Positions 1 through 11,415 of a stretch of DNA of 64,000 nt are shown piece after piece. The notes under the pieces were generated by a model that was given only the letters and a program-made list of their open reading frames with translations, did no database searches and was not told the origin of the DNA. A program made the translations under genes and the position numbers. The DNA comes from Ulva prolifera (taxonomy: Eukaryota; Chlorophyta; Ulvophyceae; Ulvales; Ulvaceae): assembly GCA_023078555.1 (NCBI GenBank), contig CM041200.1, forward strand, positions 6,425,361-6,489,360, read 5' to 3'. The stretch's first letter is position 1; each line of letters begins with the position of its first letter.

Positions 1-1554
1 TCCAGCCCTAACAATCGTGCCGACTGCAAGCGTGGCATTGCGATAGCTGGACCACATGCAGTCCAGCCGCCTGTGTGTGCCAACATCACAAAGCTATACA
101 CGATTCCACAGGGCTAGCTGTGTATTGCTGAAAGGCAACTACTCAAAAATCAATGTGGGCAGCAATGCTCATACCTTGCATACTCTGACAGCGTGCGGAC
201 CTGGTGTGCACTGCTGCATGACATAGAACGCCACTTCGGCCACATCTTCAGCAGGTACGCTGCTCAGATGTCGCAGCATTGTGTCTACAGCGTCTGTGCG
301 CTGCTGCTTTGTCAACGGAAGGCGCTTGAGGGCTGCGCAGACAGGGACAGCCAGCTCTGTGTGTTGAGCTACAGCTGAGTGCAAAGCTGCCAAAACATCT
401 GCAAATGCTTGTAGCCTCAGCCTCATATGCATGAACACTTGACGTCAATGTGCATACAAAACAGCTTCATGCACGTTCTCTACGAGGCAGGAATTGAGCT
501 ATGCAACTGTCCTCTGCAGTACGGTGGTCCTCAATGCCTGACGATGTGCACGTCCATGAAACGCCCGCAGAATGACATTGCACCATGCAATTTTGACAGT
601 GAATGCAACATGGGGTATTGTGGACGACAGATCGCAATCACCCAGAACACGGCAAGGCTCGCACCTTCCACTTTGTCAGGAGGTACAGCCTCGCCAACAA
701 TTGTACAGATCTGTGCCTGCATTGGCGGGGGCAAGCTTTCAAATGCCTCGATCATCAGGTTTGAGATTTTATGTGAGCAGTTTCCATTGTCCAGGACCTG
801 AAGCTGTGCCAGAAGCAGCTGTGAAAGAGGCTGCTCATGCAAGGGTACTTCGACAGCATCCTCTGCAACCAGAGGATTGTCCCCCTCGTTGCACACTTCA
901 ACAAACTTTTCCAACAACAGTTCAGCCAAGGGCTCCTCTAAGCACTGAGTGGTCAGGAGAACTTGAAACAGTGTGTCGGATATGCAAGCTCCCTGCATGA
1001 GCTCACACCATAAATAACATCAGGGCGCAGAAGCCTCAGCACTACTCCATACGCTTCATTGCGGCAGCAACTCACATCTGACCAATCGTAGACATATGTG
1101 CGCAGCATCAGGCATGGGCAGTACATCTCTCTCCGCAGGTGCAGGACAGACCCACACCTCAGTGGATGACATTGGCAGGCAAGCTGATCTGAGTAGACCT
1201 GGATCAACAATCATCTGTGAAATATCATTAACAACTTCTGCAATTCGCTCTGATCGGAACGCAAGTTTGGCTGCGAGGCTGGCTCTCAACGTTTGTAAAT
1301 CGTTAACGCTGCATGAATTGTCCAGCCATACGCATCCCCCTTGAGCAAGCTGTACATAAAATAGCTTCTTTGAGTGTTTCATAATTTTTTTGCAGTGCAT
1401 GATCGGTGTAAACTGTCCAGAAGCGATGTTCACTCACCACCCGTTGCGCTGGGGAGGCAGTGTTGGGGAGCTTCCGTTTCTTCGAGGCAGGCCCATCGGC
1501 GTCTCGGTCAACATCTCCATCAAATAGGCTATGAAGCTCTGACTTCCTTGTCAT
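1..1554 (-). CDS. FANCD2: FANCD2, N-terminal exons (partial gene)
   Basis: Fanconi anaemia group D2 protein, the chromatin-bound scaffold that is monoubiquitinated with FANCI at stalled forks and interstrand crosslinks. The gene runs off the left edge, so only roughly the first 300 residues are present and the ubiquitinated lysine lies outside. Exon 1 (about 1438-1554) starts MTRKSELHSLF and has a basic KKRK patch. Exon 2 (about 1158-1420) holds LRASLAAKLAFRSERIAEVV. Exon 3 (about 687-992) holds QLLLAQLQVLDN and LPPPMQAQICTIV, collinear with the human LIVSQLKWLD and ENLQHDIITSLPEI blocks. Exon 4 (175 to about 400) holds LSSVPAEDVAEVAFYV, which matches LSSIRLEDLPVIIKFIL. Donors GTGAGT near 1437, GTGTGG near 1157 and GTAT at 174 are visible on the minus strand. 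The collinear series of weak matches makes the family assignment fairly secure; the exact exon 3/4 edges are not. Confidence 0.75.
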
Positions 1555-2335
1555 GTTCTCAATCAGCCCTCAGAGTCGTGCACTACCAGCTTCCCGCTTC
1601 CCGAACAGGCAATCGTCACGTACAGCCTCTATCAACTAGCGAGCAGACCCCGCAGTGCAATCTTATGCATTTCAACTCAAGTCTTTCAGACTTTGATTCT
1701 AGTAACATGGGCTTCCGGGAGCTGGCTGTCGGACCATGTGCAACATCAACCCGACTATGGCAGATCGTATACCTGCTTAGGTACCTATATACCTGCTTCT
1801 GAAATTAGGAAGCCAGAACAGATGTGCCTTCAGCTAGTATCGGTACACGTTTCAATGTGGCGGCTCTTTGGATACCTGTGCACGGCTTTCACTGATTGTC
1901 TCCTCGGCACGCGTGCTGTGCTATTTGCCGCGTCCTGTAATCTCGGTATATCGAACAGACGTTGGCAGACTACAGCCTGCGTTCTACATGCGGTTACATC
2001 CGTAGCATGACAGCTTCAAGCATCGAGCGTGCCACAGGCTCACGGCGTGTGCTGTGTGCATTTCGAATCGGGGTCTAGCTTTCCTGTCCTACAAAAGCAC
2101 CCCAGGAATTCTTAAGAGGAAGCCTCCAGGAAGCCAGGGTAGCACACATATCATACATACGCTGGCTGACACGCACAAATGCCAATCACAGCCACAACTG
2201 TCGGTGATGTGTGTTAGTTTCTGGCCGCATGGACAAGGCGTGCAGGGTTGCCGGCGGGGATGGCATCGCACCGTGGAATATAACATATGTGGCCATATAT
2301 GCATATATGCATGCAGATGTGGATCATACTGCTAT
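1555..2335. other. Intergenic, no gene recognised
   Basis: Region upstream of the FANCD2 start. It must hold that promoter, but no motif stands out. A small imperfect repeat of TATACCTGCTT occurs twice at about 1768-1800. An open frame at 1693-2010 (+) resembles no family I know and is probably chance. Confidence 0.5.
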
Positions 2336-2958
2336 TTGTGTGTGTTGCAAGGACAAAGTAGGAGATGCCTGTAGCACCGATGGAGAAACGCACTAGCACA
2401 TATGTATACAGCAATGCAACCAGATGCTATCAGAAGTCAAACCGTCCATGGCCCGCATGCACATCAGGATGGCCACACACTCCACGGCCAGGCTTAGGAC
2501 TACCACAGGAGTGCCACACGTGTGCAGACCCCACTTCTCAGCCCACACCATACACACGGGGCCATCCCAGCGCAGACTTCCCCACACACCGACGTCAGCC
2601 CGTCCACACGCCCCGACCATTTGCACATGCAGCCCCGAGCCCACACACAAAGTGATCTCTCCGCCTCCTTCGCGGCCGAGGTGGCCCAAGCTGGCCGCCC
2701 AGCTGCCCGCCCCGCGTTACGAGAGCGCCCCCCAACTCCCCACCCATCCCCGTCCCAGGGCGATCACCTATCCACATAGCTAAATGACTCACGGCACGCG
2801 GACACAGCAATGCCGACACAACCCCGCACGTCCAGGCAGCGGCACGCCCAAGCCGCAGTGCATTGGGGCCATGCCCGGGCATCCTGGCGACAGGCGAAGA
2901 CGGGTGCGAATACGTTGGCGCGTGCAGCCTGCAAAGCATTGGCGCCCGGACCCGGAGG

Positions 2959-2960
<2 letters not shown>

Positions 2961-2994
<34 letters not shown>
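2961..2994 (+). repeat. Homopolymer run of 34 G
   Basis: An uninterrupted run of 34 guanines followed by TGCGTGCG. It sits about 180 bp from a (GT)n tract and touches a dispersed-repeat copy. Runs of this length readily form G-quadruplexes and are unstable in replication and sequencing, so the true length may differ. Confidence 0.95.
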
Positions 2995-2995
<1 letters not shown>

Positions 2996-3168
2996 GCGTG
3001 CGTGCGGTGTGCGTGCGGTATGTGTGTGTTACAAAGGAAAAAGCCGGAGGGGCCGGTAGCACCGCCAGGACCAAAAGGGAGAGCACGAACAATGCAATGC
3101 GCACGCAGCAGGAGAGCAACAGCCAACGCCAAGGCACAACAAGCGTGCGTGCAGTATGTGTGCGTGCG

Positions 3169-3280
<112 letters not shown>

Positions 3281-3545
3281 TGGTGGTATTGGAGGGCAGC
3301 AGTGCCTCGTTGCAGTTCCGTGTGGATTGACAGCGGTGTCTTGCGCAACTGTTGTTCCTGTTCGCGTCATGCAAGTCTGTGGGTGATGTGGCGGACGTCA
3401 GATCCTGCGCTGCAACCTGCCTCTCCAACTGTCGCCTTGTAACGCAACCAAACCTCCATACGCACCGAAACTAATAATCTTTCACGGCCCGCATGCTGTC
3501 CAGGACCCCGTCCAACATCCACCAAACAGCCAGCCGCCCACACCC

Positions 3546-4022
3546 ATGCCAAAAATCCCACTGCATGTGCCGTCTGCCGCATCACCCACACAGACTCGCA
3601 CGCACCCGTACAGCCCCCTTGAATATGGAATCCCAGGGGAGCACCGGCGGGGGTACCACCCACCAGTTTGCAAGGTAGGCCGGCAGCACCTGTCTGACTA
3701 CCCACCCGGCATCAAGATGGAAGCCTGGTCCAGGACTCACAGTCCATGTGTGACCACGGCCTACAGCGAGGCAGGTAAAGAGCCCGACTGGGACAGTGAG
3801 CCAAGGCGTCGTGGCGCCAGCCGCTCATTCCTGCTGCGACAGTCCAGCGTAACCTCCCCATGTGGCACCAGGCCACGACAACCCATGATGCAGCGGAATC
3901 TACAACAATTGGCATGGCACACGCAAGAGATAGACACTGCTGGGACAGTGTTTGAGTACATGCACATGAACGAGACCAGCTGGCAGGCTGCACAGGATAA
4001 CATGTCCAACATTTTCCCGTGA
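3546..4022 (+). CDS. Hypothetical 158-aa ORF, possibly an exon
   Basis: Intact frame from ATG to TGA with a composition that looks protein-like: it contains the run EYGIPGEHRRGYHPPV, many Tyr, Pro and Arg residues, and a polar C-terminus. I do not recognise it. The Tyr/Pro/Arg-rich, low-hydrophobic style recalls small microtubule-associated ciliary proteins, but that is only a style comparison. No splice sites or neighbouring exons were found. A 192-aa frame on the opposite strand (3712-4290) overlaps it and looks less protein-like. It could be a chance ORF beside the repeat cluster. Confidence 0.3.
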   Translation: MPKIPLHVPSAASPTQTRTHPYSPLEYGIPGEHRRGYHPPVCKVGRQHLSDYPPGIKMEAWSRTHSPCVTTAYSEAGKEPDWDSEPRRRGASRSFLLRQSSVTSPCGTRPRQPMMQRNLQQLAWHTQEIDTAGTVFEYMHMNETSWQAAQDNMSNIFP

Positions 4023-4866
4023 ATTTCGTAAGCTTGCTCGTATGGTGTGGAGAAATTGCCCCACTGTGTGATTCGAGGCTGAGCATGGGTGACACATCCA
4101 GTACTGCCTGCCTTCGGATGCATACTTGAAGCACAAGAGATGAACTCAGCAGATCCAGAGTAATGACAGGGTGCCCAATTTGTGGTGTGGCCCTTGTCCT
4201 GGGTCCACTGCGATGATGTAGCAGCTCTTCCCGCCGATCACACCTTCGTGACCCTGGGAAGTTAGTTGCCATAGGAATGCGCCCATGCACTTGACGCGTT
4301 TGCGGTTACGCCGTGTACGTAATCCAGAGAATCCTGTCCAAGTTATGTAGGCTGAGATTTGCGGTCAAACACGCGGGCCACCATGTAGCCTTTCAGCCTG
4401 CCAGTCTGTATGCCAGCATGCAGCAAAGATCGCAATGCTCCAAGTGCCTGGTTGTACATGCCAAAAATAGTATAGCAAAAGATGTCCTGGTTCACCGAAA
4501 ACTACATTCAGGTTGACAAGTTGGTTTCAAGCCTCAGGTTCAGAGCTGTCTCTCAGCATCGAAGGTGATCAGGTAGGGGACAGTGAAAACTGGACTCACA
4601 TCCAAATCTTATGTGGATAGAACAGCAGACGGCAGCACTGTGTGCATCTGCATGAAACTCCAGAGCAGCATCGTTTGCTTCCTGCCACGTTGCGGTGGGG
4701 CACTTGTGCACAACCATACAGCAACTTGAAGCCAAGTCATCGTACTGGCATACTGACCCAAGCAGGTGCGGGCAAGCAGAAGCCTGATCAAGCCTCATTC
4801 TCTTCTTTGACCAGGAGCCAAGCCTTGAAGTGGCCCTGGGAACCAGAGTCGCACACTGTCTGGTCA
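4023..4866. other. Intergenic, no gene recognised
   Basis: Lies downstream of the CFAP58 stop (that gene reads leftwards), so the right end must be its 3' UTR. Frames here are short and unlike known proteins. No repeat copy is visible. Confidence 0.5.
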
Positions 4867-7800
4867 TCATGGTTGAGTTGCCAACGAAAATCCTCCGCCC
4901 ATGTATCGTGTCTGTGAAGGATTAGCAATGGCAGGCAGCTTCATGCCATCTTGGCCTGACAAAGCCCCAGGCTTTGCTAGTTCCTTCCTCTTCTGTGCAA
5001 AATATCGCCGCTTCATGTCACTCAGCTCCATTGTGAGACGTTCAATCTCATATTTGTACTCGTTTGCCTGGAACATGCATACGGACACTTTTGAAGCTCG
5101 CGGGCCTGCCGGTATCAGACTGGCGTTGGATGTTGTCCGGATCTTCAACAATAGTGTAGAGAGAACGAGATGATCACAGGCAGCACTGGTTGACGGAACC
5201 TACCTAAGCAAAAGTGCGTGATGTGGTGCACACCTGAGCCTGATAGACATTGAGTTCTGATGCCATTGACCTCATCTGTTTATTCTTTTCCCGCATGTTG
5301 GCCTGGTATGTGCTGAGCTGCTCTGCCACCTCTGGACCAGGTTGCCTGGCCAATATGTTCTTGAGCTCGACATACAGCTTCTCCTTTTCTTGGATCAACA
5401 GGTCCCTCTCTACTACTTCTTCGGTCTTCGAAATCAGGCGCTTTTGCAGCGTTTGAATTTTCTGAATCATCTCAAATGTGCTTGGGTCACTGCCTTCCAA
5501 TTTCCGCCACCTTCAGCAGTCAAATCATGCATACCAGTCTTCCTGGTGCTGAGGGGGAATTCAAAAGACTCCTCAAGCTTCGAGAAATATTGCACATGAA
5601 CCAGCTGCATGCAGCGAGTCATCCATTGCATTATGCCCATCTATGGTTCAGTTGCCGCACCTGTGCACGTTCAGTGGGTTTTCTAGCTCCTCGCTTAGGG
5701 CTTTCACTTTAGTACACTCCTGTAGAAGCTGCCGTCCTAAATTATGCACCTCTCTCTTGAGAATGTTGACATCTGCCACAGACCGCTTGAGAATGCTGAG
5801 CTCGCGATTCAGGTCATTCAGCTTTATCTTCAAAACACGGATTTCATTCAGACGGTCCCGGTACTGTGACTGTCCCTTCGAGAGAGCGCTTTGCTGAATC
5901 TTGATTTTCTCGTACAGCAGAGCGAGTTCATCATTTCTGCGAATCAGCTGTGTTCCTGCATTCAAGTTGTTGTGCAAGCAGATATGTGTGAGAGGATTGA
6001 TATTTTTGTGCTGTATGTCAACATTCAGATGGTTCAAAGGGCTAGCTCTTACCAAGGATATCCCGCTCATTGATGACAATGTCATATTCCTTCTTCTGCC
6101 GGACTCGCTCGTGATCAGCTTCATTGATAATGTGATTGAGTTTGTCCAACTCTGCCTGCTGAGCTGCAATAGCTTGTTCAGTCTCTTTCATCTGTTGCTT
6201 TGCCTTGTTCAGCTCCATGCGTAGTCCCTCTTTCTCTTTCTCAACCTGTGGCACCGAAAATCACTGGATACTTAAAGCACTGGGCTGATTGATTCCTGTT
6301 GTTTGGGCATCTAGTCAGACAGTGGTCAACGGGTCGCAATGACTTCGACGGAACAGCAATTCCATATTCCTTCTGAGCCGCATGCCCAACCACCAAGGAC
6401 AGGCGTACTCGAAGATGGTCAAAGTGCTCCTTCACCAGCGCCATGTCTTTGGCACTGATTTCATCCTTGAGCTGCTCAATTTGGTGAGTCATAATTTTGA
6501 ACTTCCGCTTCATCTCTTGTATTTCGTCCTGAGCCTCAATCAGCTTTTTGCTGTACATATTACGATCGACTCTGACAGCTTCATACAGATTCTGTTGTTG
6601 CTTGAACTTGGTCTCTGCCTCAGAGATTTTCTTTTGCAGGTCAATGATTGCCATCTCTCTGAGCTTGACCTCTTCCAGAGCCTGCAATCTGATATAATGA
6701 AGCACTGTCACCAATGATGTTCTCATATGGCGTGATAGGACATCATAAATCAGTAATGAAGCCGCTCTTGTGGCCTTGCTGTACTTCATTGCAATTAACA
6801 GAGATTCTGACAGAAACAGGAGCATTTTGTACAGCGATCGCACTTGCAGGTATTTTGATGTGGATTCGCTAGCCTCTTGTCCATACTTCTCCCGCTCCTT
6901 CTCCAGCTGGAAAAGCAGTCGCTGCTGTTTCTGACTTTCAATGCGGAAGCCTTGGATCTCCTGCTCAAGGTTCCGTTTGGTGCCATCGTTAATTTTGATC
7001 AAGTCTAGCTGTTTGCTGCTCGCGTTCTCAGCCTGAGCTTTCAGCTTTGTCAAGATATCGCGCTCCCTTGTGAGATCATCCAATCGCTTTGCCTCAGCCT
7101 CTTGAGCTTTATGTGCGAGTTCTAATTGTTTCTCCAGCGCTGCCACATCTGCAGCTTGCATAAACGGTCGATCTCCATTGAACTCCCTCTAGCCTGGATT
7201 CCTGTCAAGCGCAGCTGACATAAGCCTGAAAGTGGGGCGAACCTGTCTTCAGTATGTCACGTTGCTGTTCAGATTGATCCCGTAATTCTTCAAGAGACTT
7301 CAGCTTCTTTGCCATCTGAGACTGGATCTTTGTCACCCTCACGGTTTCTGCCTTGGCGACAGCAATTTCGTCATCCTTGGCCTTAATAGATATTTGCTTC
7401 TGTCCGTTCTCGGCAAGCAAAGTCGCGTTCTGATGGATTTGCTCCTCCAGATCACTCTGGATCTTTGCGACCTTGTCCGTCAGTTGCGAGAAGTCTTTTT
7501 GCAGCTTGTCCTTGCTACTGCGGGCTGTTGCGAGCATCTCCCTCAGCTTTGCCTGTAATCACGACTGATGTTGCAAATGGCATGTGGTATATGAAAGATG
7601 TCATCAATTGCCAAGGGAGCACACCTGTTGTTCCTCCGATCCCTCTAGCTGGATTGCTTTCTGCTTGATTTCATTTGACCGCTGTTCGATCGATGACTTC
7701 AGGTCGCGGGCCTCTTTTTCTAGTCTCTCACGACGGTGATGTTCACGATCAGCCTCTGCCTTTTTCAGATCTATTGTCTGCCGCATGGAATCTAGCTCAG

Positions 7801-8718
7801 CCTCTAATTGGGAGTTACTTTGCTCCAGGGTTTGCAACCTGTCCTGAGCTTCACCGATTTCCGCTTGTTGTTGCATGATCTTCTCTGACTGCATGACAAA
7901 TTGCATGTCGCAAACCAGGCACCAACATTGTTGCGCAAGACCGGTCATGATGTACCCCACCTTTTGATCCAGCTCTTTCACCAGCTCCTCCTTTTGTCGT
8001 AACAGGTCGTTTACTGTGCTCTCCTCCCCGAGGCTGATCCCAGCTCCTTGTTCTACAAGACTCGTCAAGTTTGCAATCTCCAATTTTAGCTGCGAGATGG
8101 TCTCCTTGGCTCTTGCCTCCTTCTCGTGTGATGCGTCCACCATTTTCCATGCCTTCTCCACCTCTTTCTTCAAGCTGCTGATTGTCATCTGGTCCTCTTC
8201 GCTCAGCTTGAGGGCAGTCTGCACCTTGGCAGCATTGGCCACGATTTCCGCATTGAGTTCCCGGCATTTCTTCACCAAACGCTTCTCATTGCCTGCAATG
8301 ATGCAGCCATGAAATCAGTTGAACCAGATGCATTTGCAGCAGCACTGCTGTGGCTATCTGTCACGCTTTGTTGTGTAATTGCCCACCGTGCGACTTCTTT
8401 AGTGTTCGAAAGAGCTTCTCATACTCCACACGGAAGCGCTGCAGTGACTTATCGCCAACAAGGTCTTGAAGGACCTACACAGTCCAGAAACAAGAATTGT
8501 GTAGCATCATAAGTTAGCGGCATACTTGATCCACGTTCGGCTTCAGGCTGTTTGCCTGGTACCGTGAACAGGCAGCAAGTGAAACCTTGGTTCACCGCCA
8601 CATCACACATTGCGATTGCTCAGGTCTGGACACAGGCCCCCACCTCCTCAAACTGAAGCTCCAGCTTATCATAATTGGAGTCATCCACTTCAGCAAGATG
8701 AGCTTTGATTTCCGCCAT
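4867..8718 (-). CDS. CFAP58: CFAP58 (CCDC147), axonemal coiled-coil protein, complete
   Basis: Long coiled-coil protein of motile cilia. Eleven exons can be placed with GT-AG borders: 8644-8718, 8387-8474, 7961-8292, 7625-7888, 7243-7552, 6844-7148, 6409-6681, 6053-6245, 5661-5955, 5234-5510 and 4867-5067. They sum to 2613 nt, or 870 residues, against 872 in the human protein as I recall it. Conserved blocks appear in order: AEIKAHLAEVDDSNYD at the start, VGDKSLQRFRVEYEKL, KKCRELNAEIVANAAKV, EVEKAWKMVDASHEKE, KINDGTKRNLEQEIQ, KQQQNLYEAVRVDRN, ERDILG then TQLIRRNDELALLYEKIK, EELENPLNVHR, and GGGFSLATQP at the C-terminus. Almost the whole protein is charged heptad sequence. It is read divergently from MCM10. 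In Chlamydomonas this family is flagellar and needed for normal beating; the same role here is inferred. Confidence 0.97.
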
Positions 8719-9228
8719 GCCGGTGGCAATAGTACAGGTTGATCGTTCAAACCTTCTTGTACCGGAAGCCACAGTTTACCTCACGTGCAGCATCCAGATC
8801 ACACAAATGGAGCACTGTGCTTCACTTGTGCTTCGTGACACTTGCTTTCCCTAAGAATAGCGCTGAAGTACAAATCGCTGAGAGCAGTGATCCGAGAGAC
8901 GCGCAAAGCTCGATCATCACACTGCCTGCGCCTGCAACTGCTAGCATTCCTATGACTCTTCATGTATAGCTGACGAGAGCCGCACAAAATTGCGATGACA
9001 ACGGAATGTTGCGCCAGAGGCGTACGCCCATGCATGGGCACTCCTGGAGTCAACCGAGCCTTGTTGCGCGGAGCTGTCAACATCACGACCCCGATGCTGC
9101 TGTTGCGCCTTTCGAGGACATCAGGAGCCTGAATTATTCTGTGGTCGAGCTGTACCTGCTGTCTGTCACGTCGTTGGTGATCAAGTCACTGACATTCAGG
9201 AGGGCAACAACGAGAAGAGCGTTGCGAT
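8719..9228. promoter_or_regulatory. Shared 510-bp divergent promoter region of CFAP58 and MCM10
   Basis: The two start codons face away from each other across 510 bp, so both 5' UTRs and promoters must fit here unless a 5' UTR intron lies further away. I see no clear TATA box. Whether the region acts as a bidirectional promoter is an inference from geometry. Confidence 0.55.
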
Positions 9229-11201
9229 ATGTCCGACTCAGAGACTGAAGGTCGGCTCGATGCCCTCGCGCAGGCCCTCTCTGAAGATGATCATGACGAA
9301 CTAGGCGTGTCTTGCGCAGCAGGTGTGTGTTCGAGCTGAGCTCCTCGCGATCATACTTGAAGGGCTTGGAGGAGCTGACGCGCAACATCGAAATGTTTAG
9401 AAAACAGATATGACTTCTGCCACAAACTTGGGTGAACTGTTTGCAGGGGGAAAGGGAAAAAGCGCTGTGAAGGGCAAAAGCAATCAAGAGCACATCACCG
9501 AGCCTTACTCAGGAATTCGATACAGGTGCGATTGGGCCAACCCATGAATTGGCATAAAGAGAAGATAAACTAGCATGCACTTCAAGGGGCCGTTTTTGGC
9601 CCCCTTCAAAGCAGAGCACTCTGTGCAGCAATCCCAAAATCAAAGCAGAAGCCCTGGACAGTTCGCTGGACCGATTTACCCCGTTACATCATCTGGACAA
9701 GCTGAAAGATGCTGTGGCTACGGTAAGCACCATCGCAATTGTTGGGAGAAGGACTGCTTCAACATCCAGTAAAGGCTCAGATTACATAAAGTGGCAGCTG
9801 ACCGGTACGGCCAATCAGTGAATGGGTCACTGAAAGTTCTGCGGACAGCCAACCGTTTGCCGCCATGCAGATCTTAAGGAATGTAACGTGCCGTGTTTAC
9901 TGTTTGCGAATGCCGCTCAAGCACTCAGTCAGATTCGGCCAGGTATGGTTGTTGCATTGCTCCGAGCTTCATATGACGGCAGCCAACAAGGCTGCTTGAA
10001 ACTGAATGACGGTTCTCAGGTGCTTTCCCGTACCCTTTCCTCAAAGTATGACAACCATCGCGCTCAACTCTCAGTCTTCATCATGCTTGCGTAAGCGCTG
10101 GTCGCTTTGATCCAAGCAACGACGCTCGGATGCAGGTGAAGGAAGTGGGAGACTCTGCGGACTTTGCTTACTGCGCAGGCCACAACAGGAAAGGTGACCG
10201 CTGCCAGAATGTTGTAAATAAGAGCACATGTCCATTCTGCGATCATCACTTACAGCAAGGTCGGAAAAAGTTAGTGATGGGCGCCAGGCCAGAATGCCAA
10301 GGTACTGTTTTGGGGGCTGTGCATGGAGCACAAATAAAAAATGCTGCCTGTCTGACGAAGCTATCACAGCGCACACCCAAGAAGAAGAAACCACAAAGCC
10401 TGGGTGCGTTGAGCCCAAGTCCAGCTGTGATTGAGACATCACGCCATCATGTGAAATGTGTGGCCGGTGAGGTGACCACTCTCTGCAGATCAAATGCGCA
10501 AGTGTGCGGGCGACATTAGCAATCAGAGGTCAGGCAGTATGGGCGCGAAGCTCATCGCAAAGTTTGTCCAACAGCAGCATCAGGCAACGCGCAGCGCGAA
10601 GTTAGATCAGGAAGAAGCAGCATTATACAGATCCCTTGAGAAAGACCCAAATGGAGGGCTTGTACCACAGAGTTTGCCAGCATGTGTTTTCAGGGCATCC
10701 AGGCCCGGGGCCGCAGTTGAAGTGGGGGCAGGACATCTGAAAGCAGATGTGGATCTGCTCAGAAGCACTCGCAAGGGAGCCAAACGAACTGCTGAGTCCC
10801 TGACACAGCCTGGGCAAGCTGCCAAGGCTGTCAAATGTAGCAATGGGGCATCTTCCAAGGGTCAGCACGACAGCTCATGTGGCAATCATTCAGCTGCACA
10901 GGCTGGCACTTGCATGCACGCTGGATATGTCACAGACTTGCTACAGGAGCTCGCCGCTGACAGTCGTCAGCGGGTGAGTGTTACGACAAAGCCTGGAGAC
11001 GTTTGCAAAGCCTGGAGGCCAAGAACTGTCAGCAGCAAGGCAAGCACCGGACAGGAATGTCGATTGCGACAACACGCTGCTGCTGTGGGGGCATCTGGAA
11101 GCCTGCTGACATCGGACCCCATTCCGTCCACTGCAGGTAAAACTAAGCGAATGGTGTCCACGGAGCGCAGGGTCAGGCAAGTTCTGACAGAATTACAGTA
11201 G
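9229..11201 (+). CDS. MCM10: MCM10, replication initiation factor
   Basis: MCM10 binds DNA, MCM2-7 and polymerase alpha at replication origins. The start encodes MSDSETEGRLDALAQAL. Exons that can be placed are 9447-9525 (EPYSGIRY), 9629-9804 (SNPKIKAEAL through IKWQLT), 9871-10019 (DLKECNVPCLLFANAAQAL), 10136 to 10301 or 10466, and 10489-11201. Together these form the OB-fold followed by the family zinc finger CAGHNRKGDRCQNVVNKSTC-PFCDHH (Cys, Cys, Cys, Cys/His ligands) and a C-terminal region with GAKLIAKFVQQQ. The exon 2 segment near 9370-9410 reads GLEELTRNIEMFRKQI, but its donor is unclear. The last intron is ambiguous: 187 nt (10302-10488) or only 22 nt (10467-10488), both in phase. A TGTAA element lies 87 nt after the stop. 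Confidence 0.93.
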
Positions 11202-11415
11202 GCACTGGTACAACTCGCGAAAATGTGCGGGTTTCATTGATCAGGTTCGATGCTAGTCACAGACTCGGAAGGATATGAAGCAGATGTTGTAACTATTTTC
11301 ACTGGTAATTTGAACGTCGTCCCCACGTAAAGTGAGATACCACAGCGCTGGCGAGGACCACATTGATTGTAGGGCACTCGTGTTGCTTGATCTATGTACA
11401 ACTGGAATGACCCTA

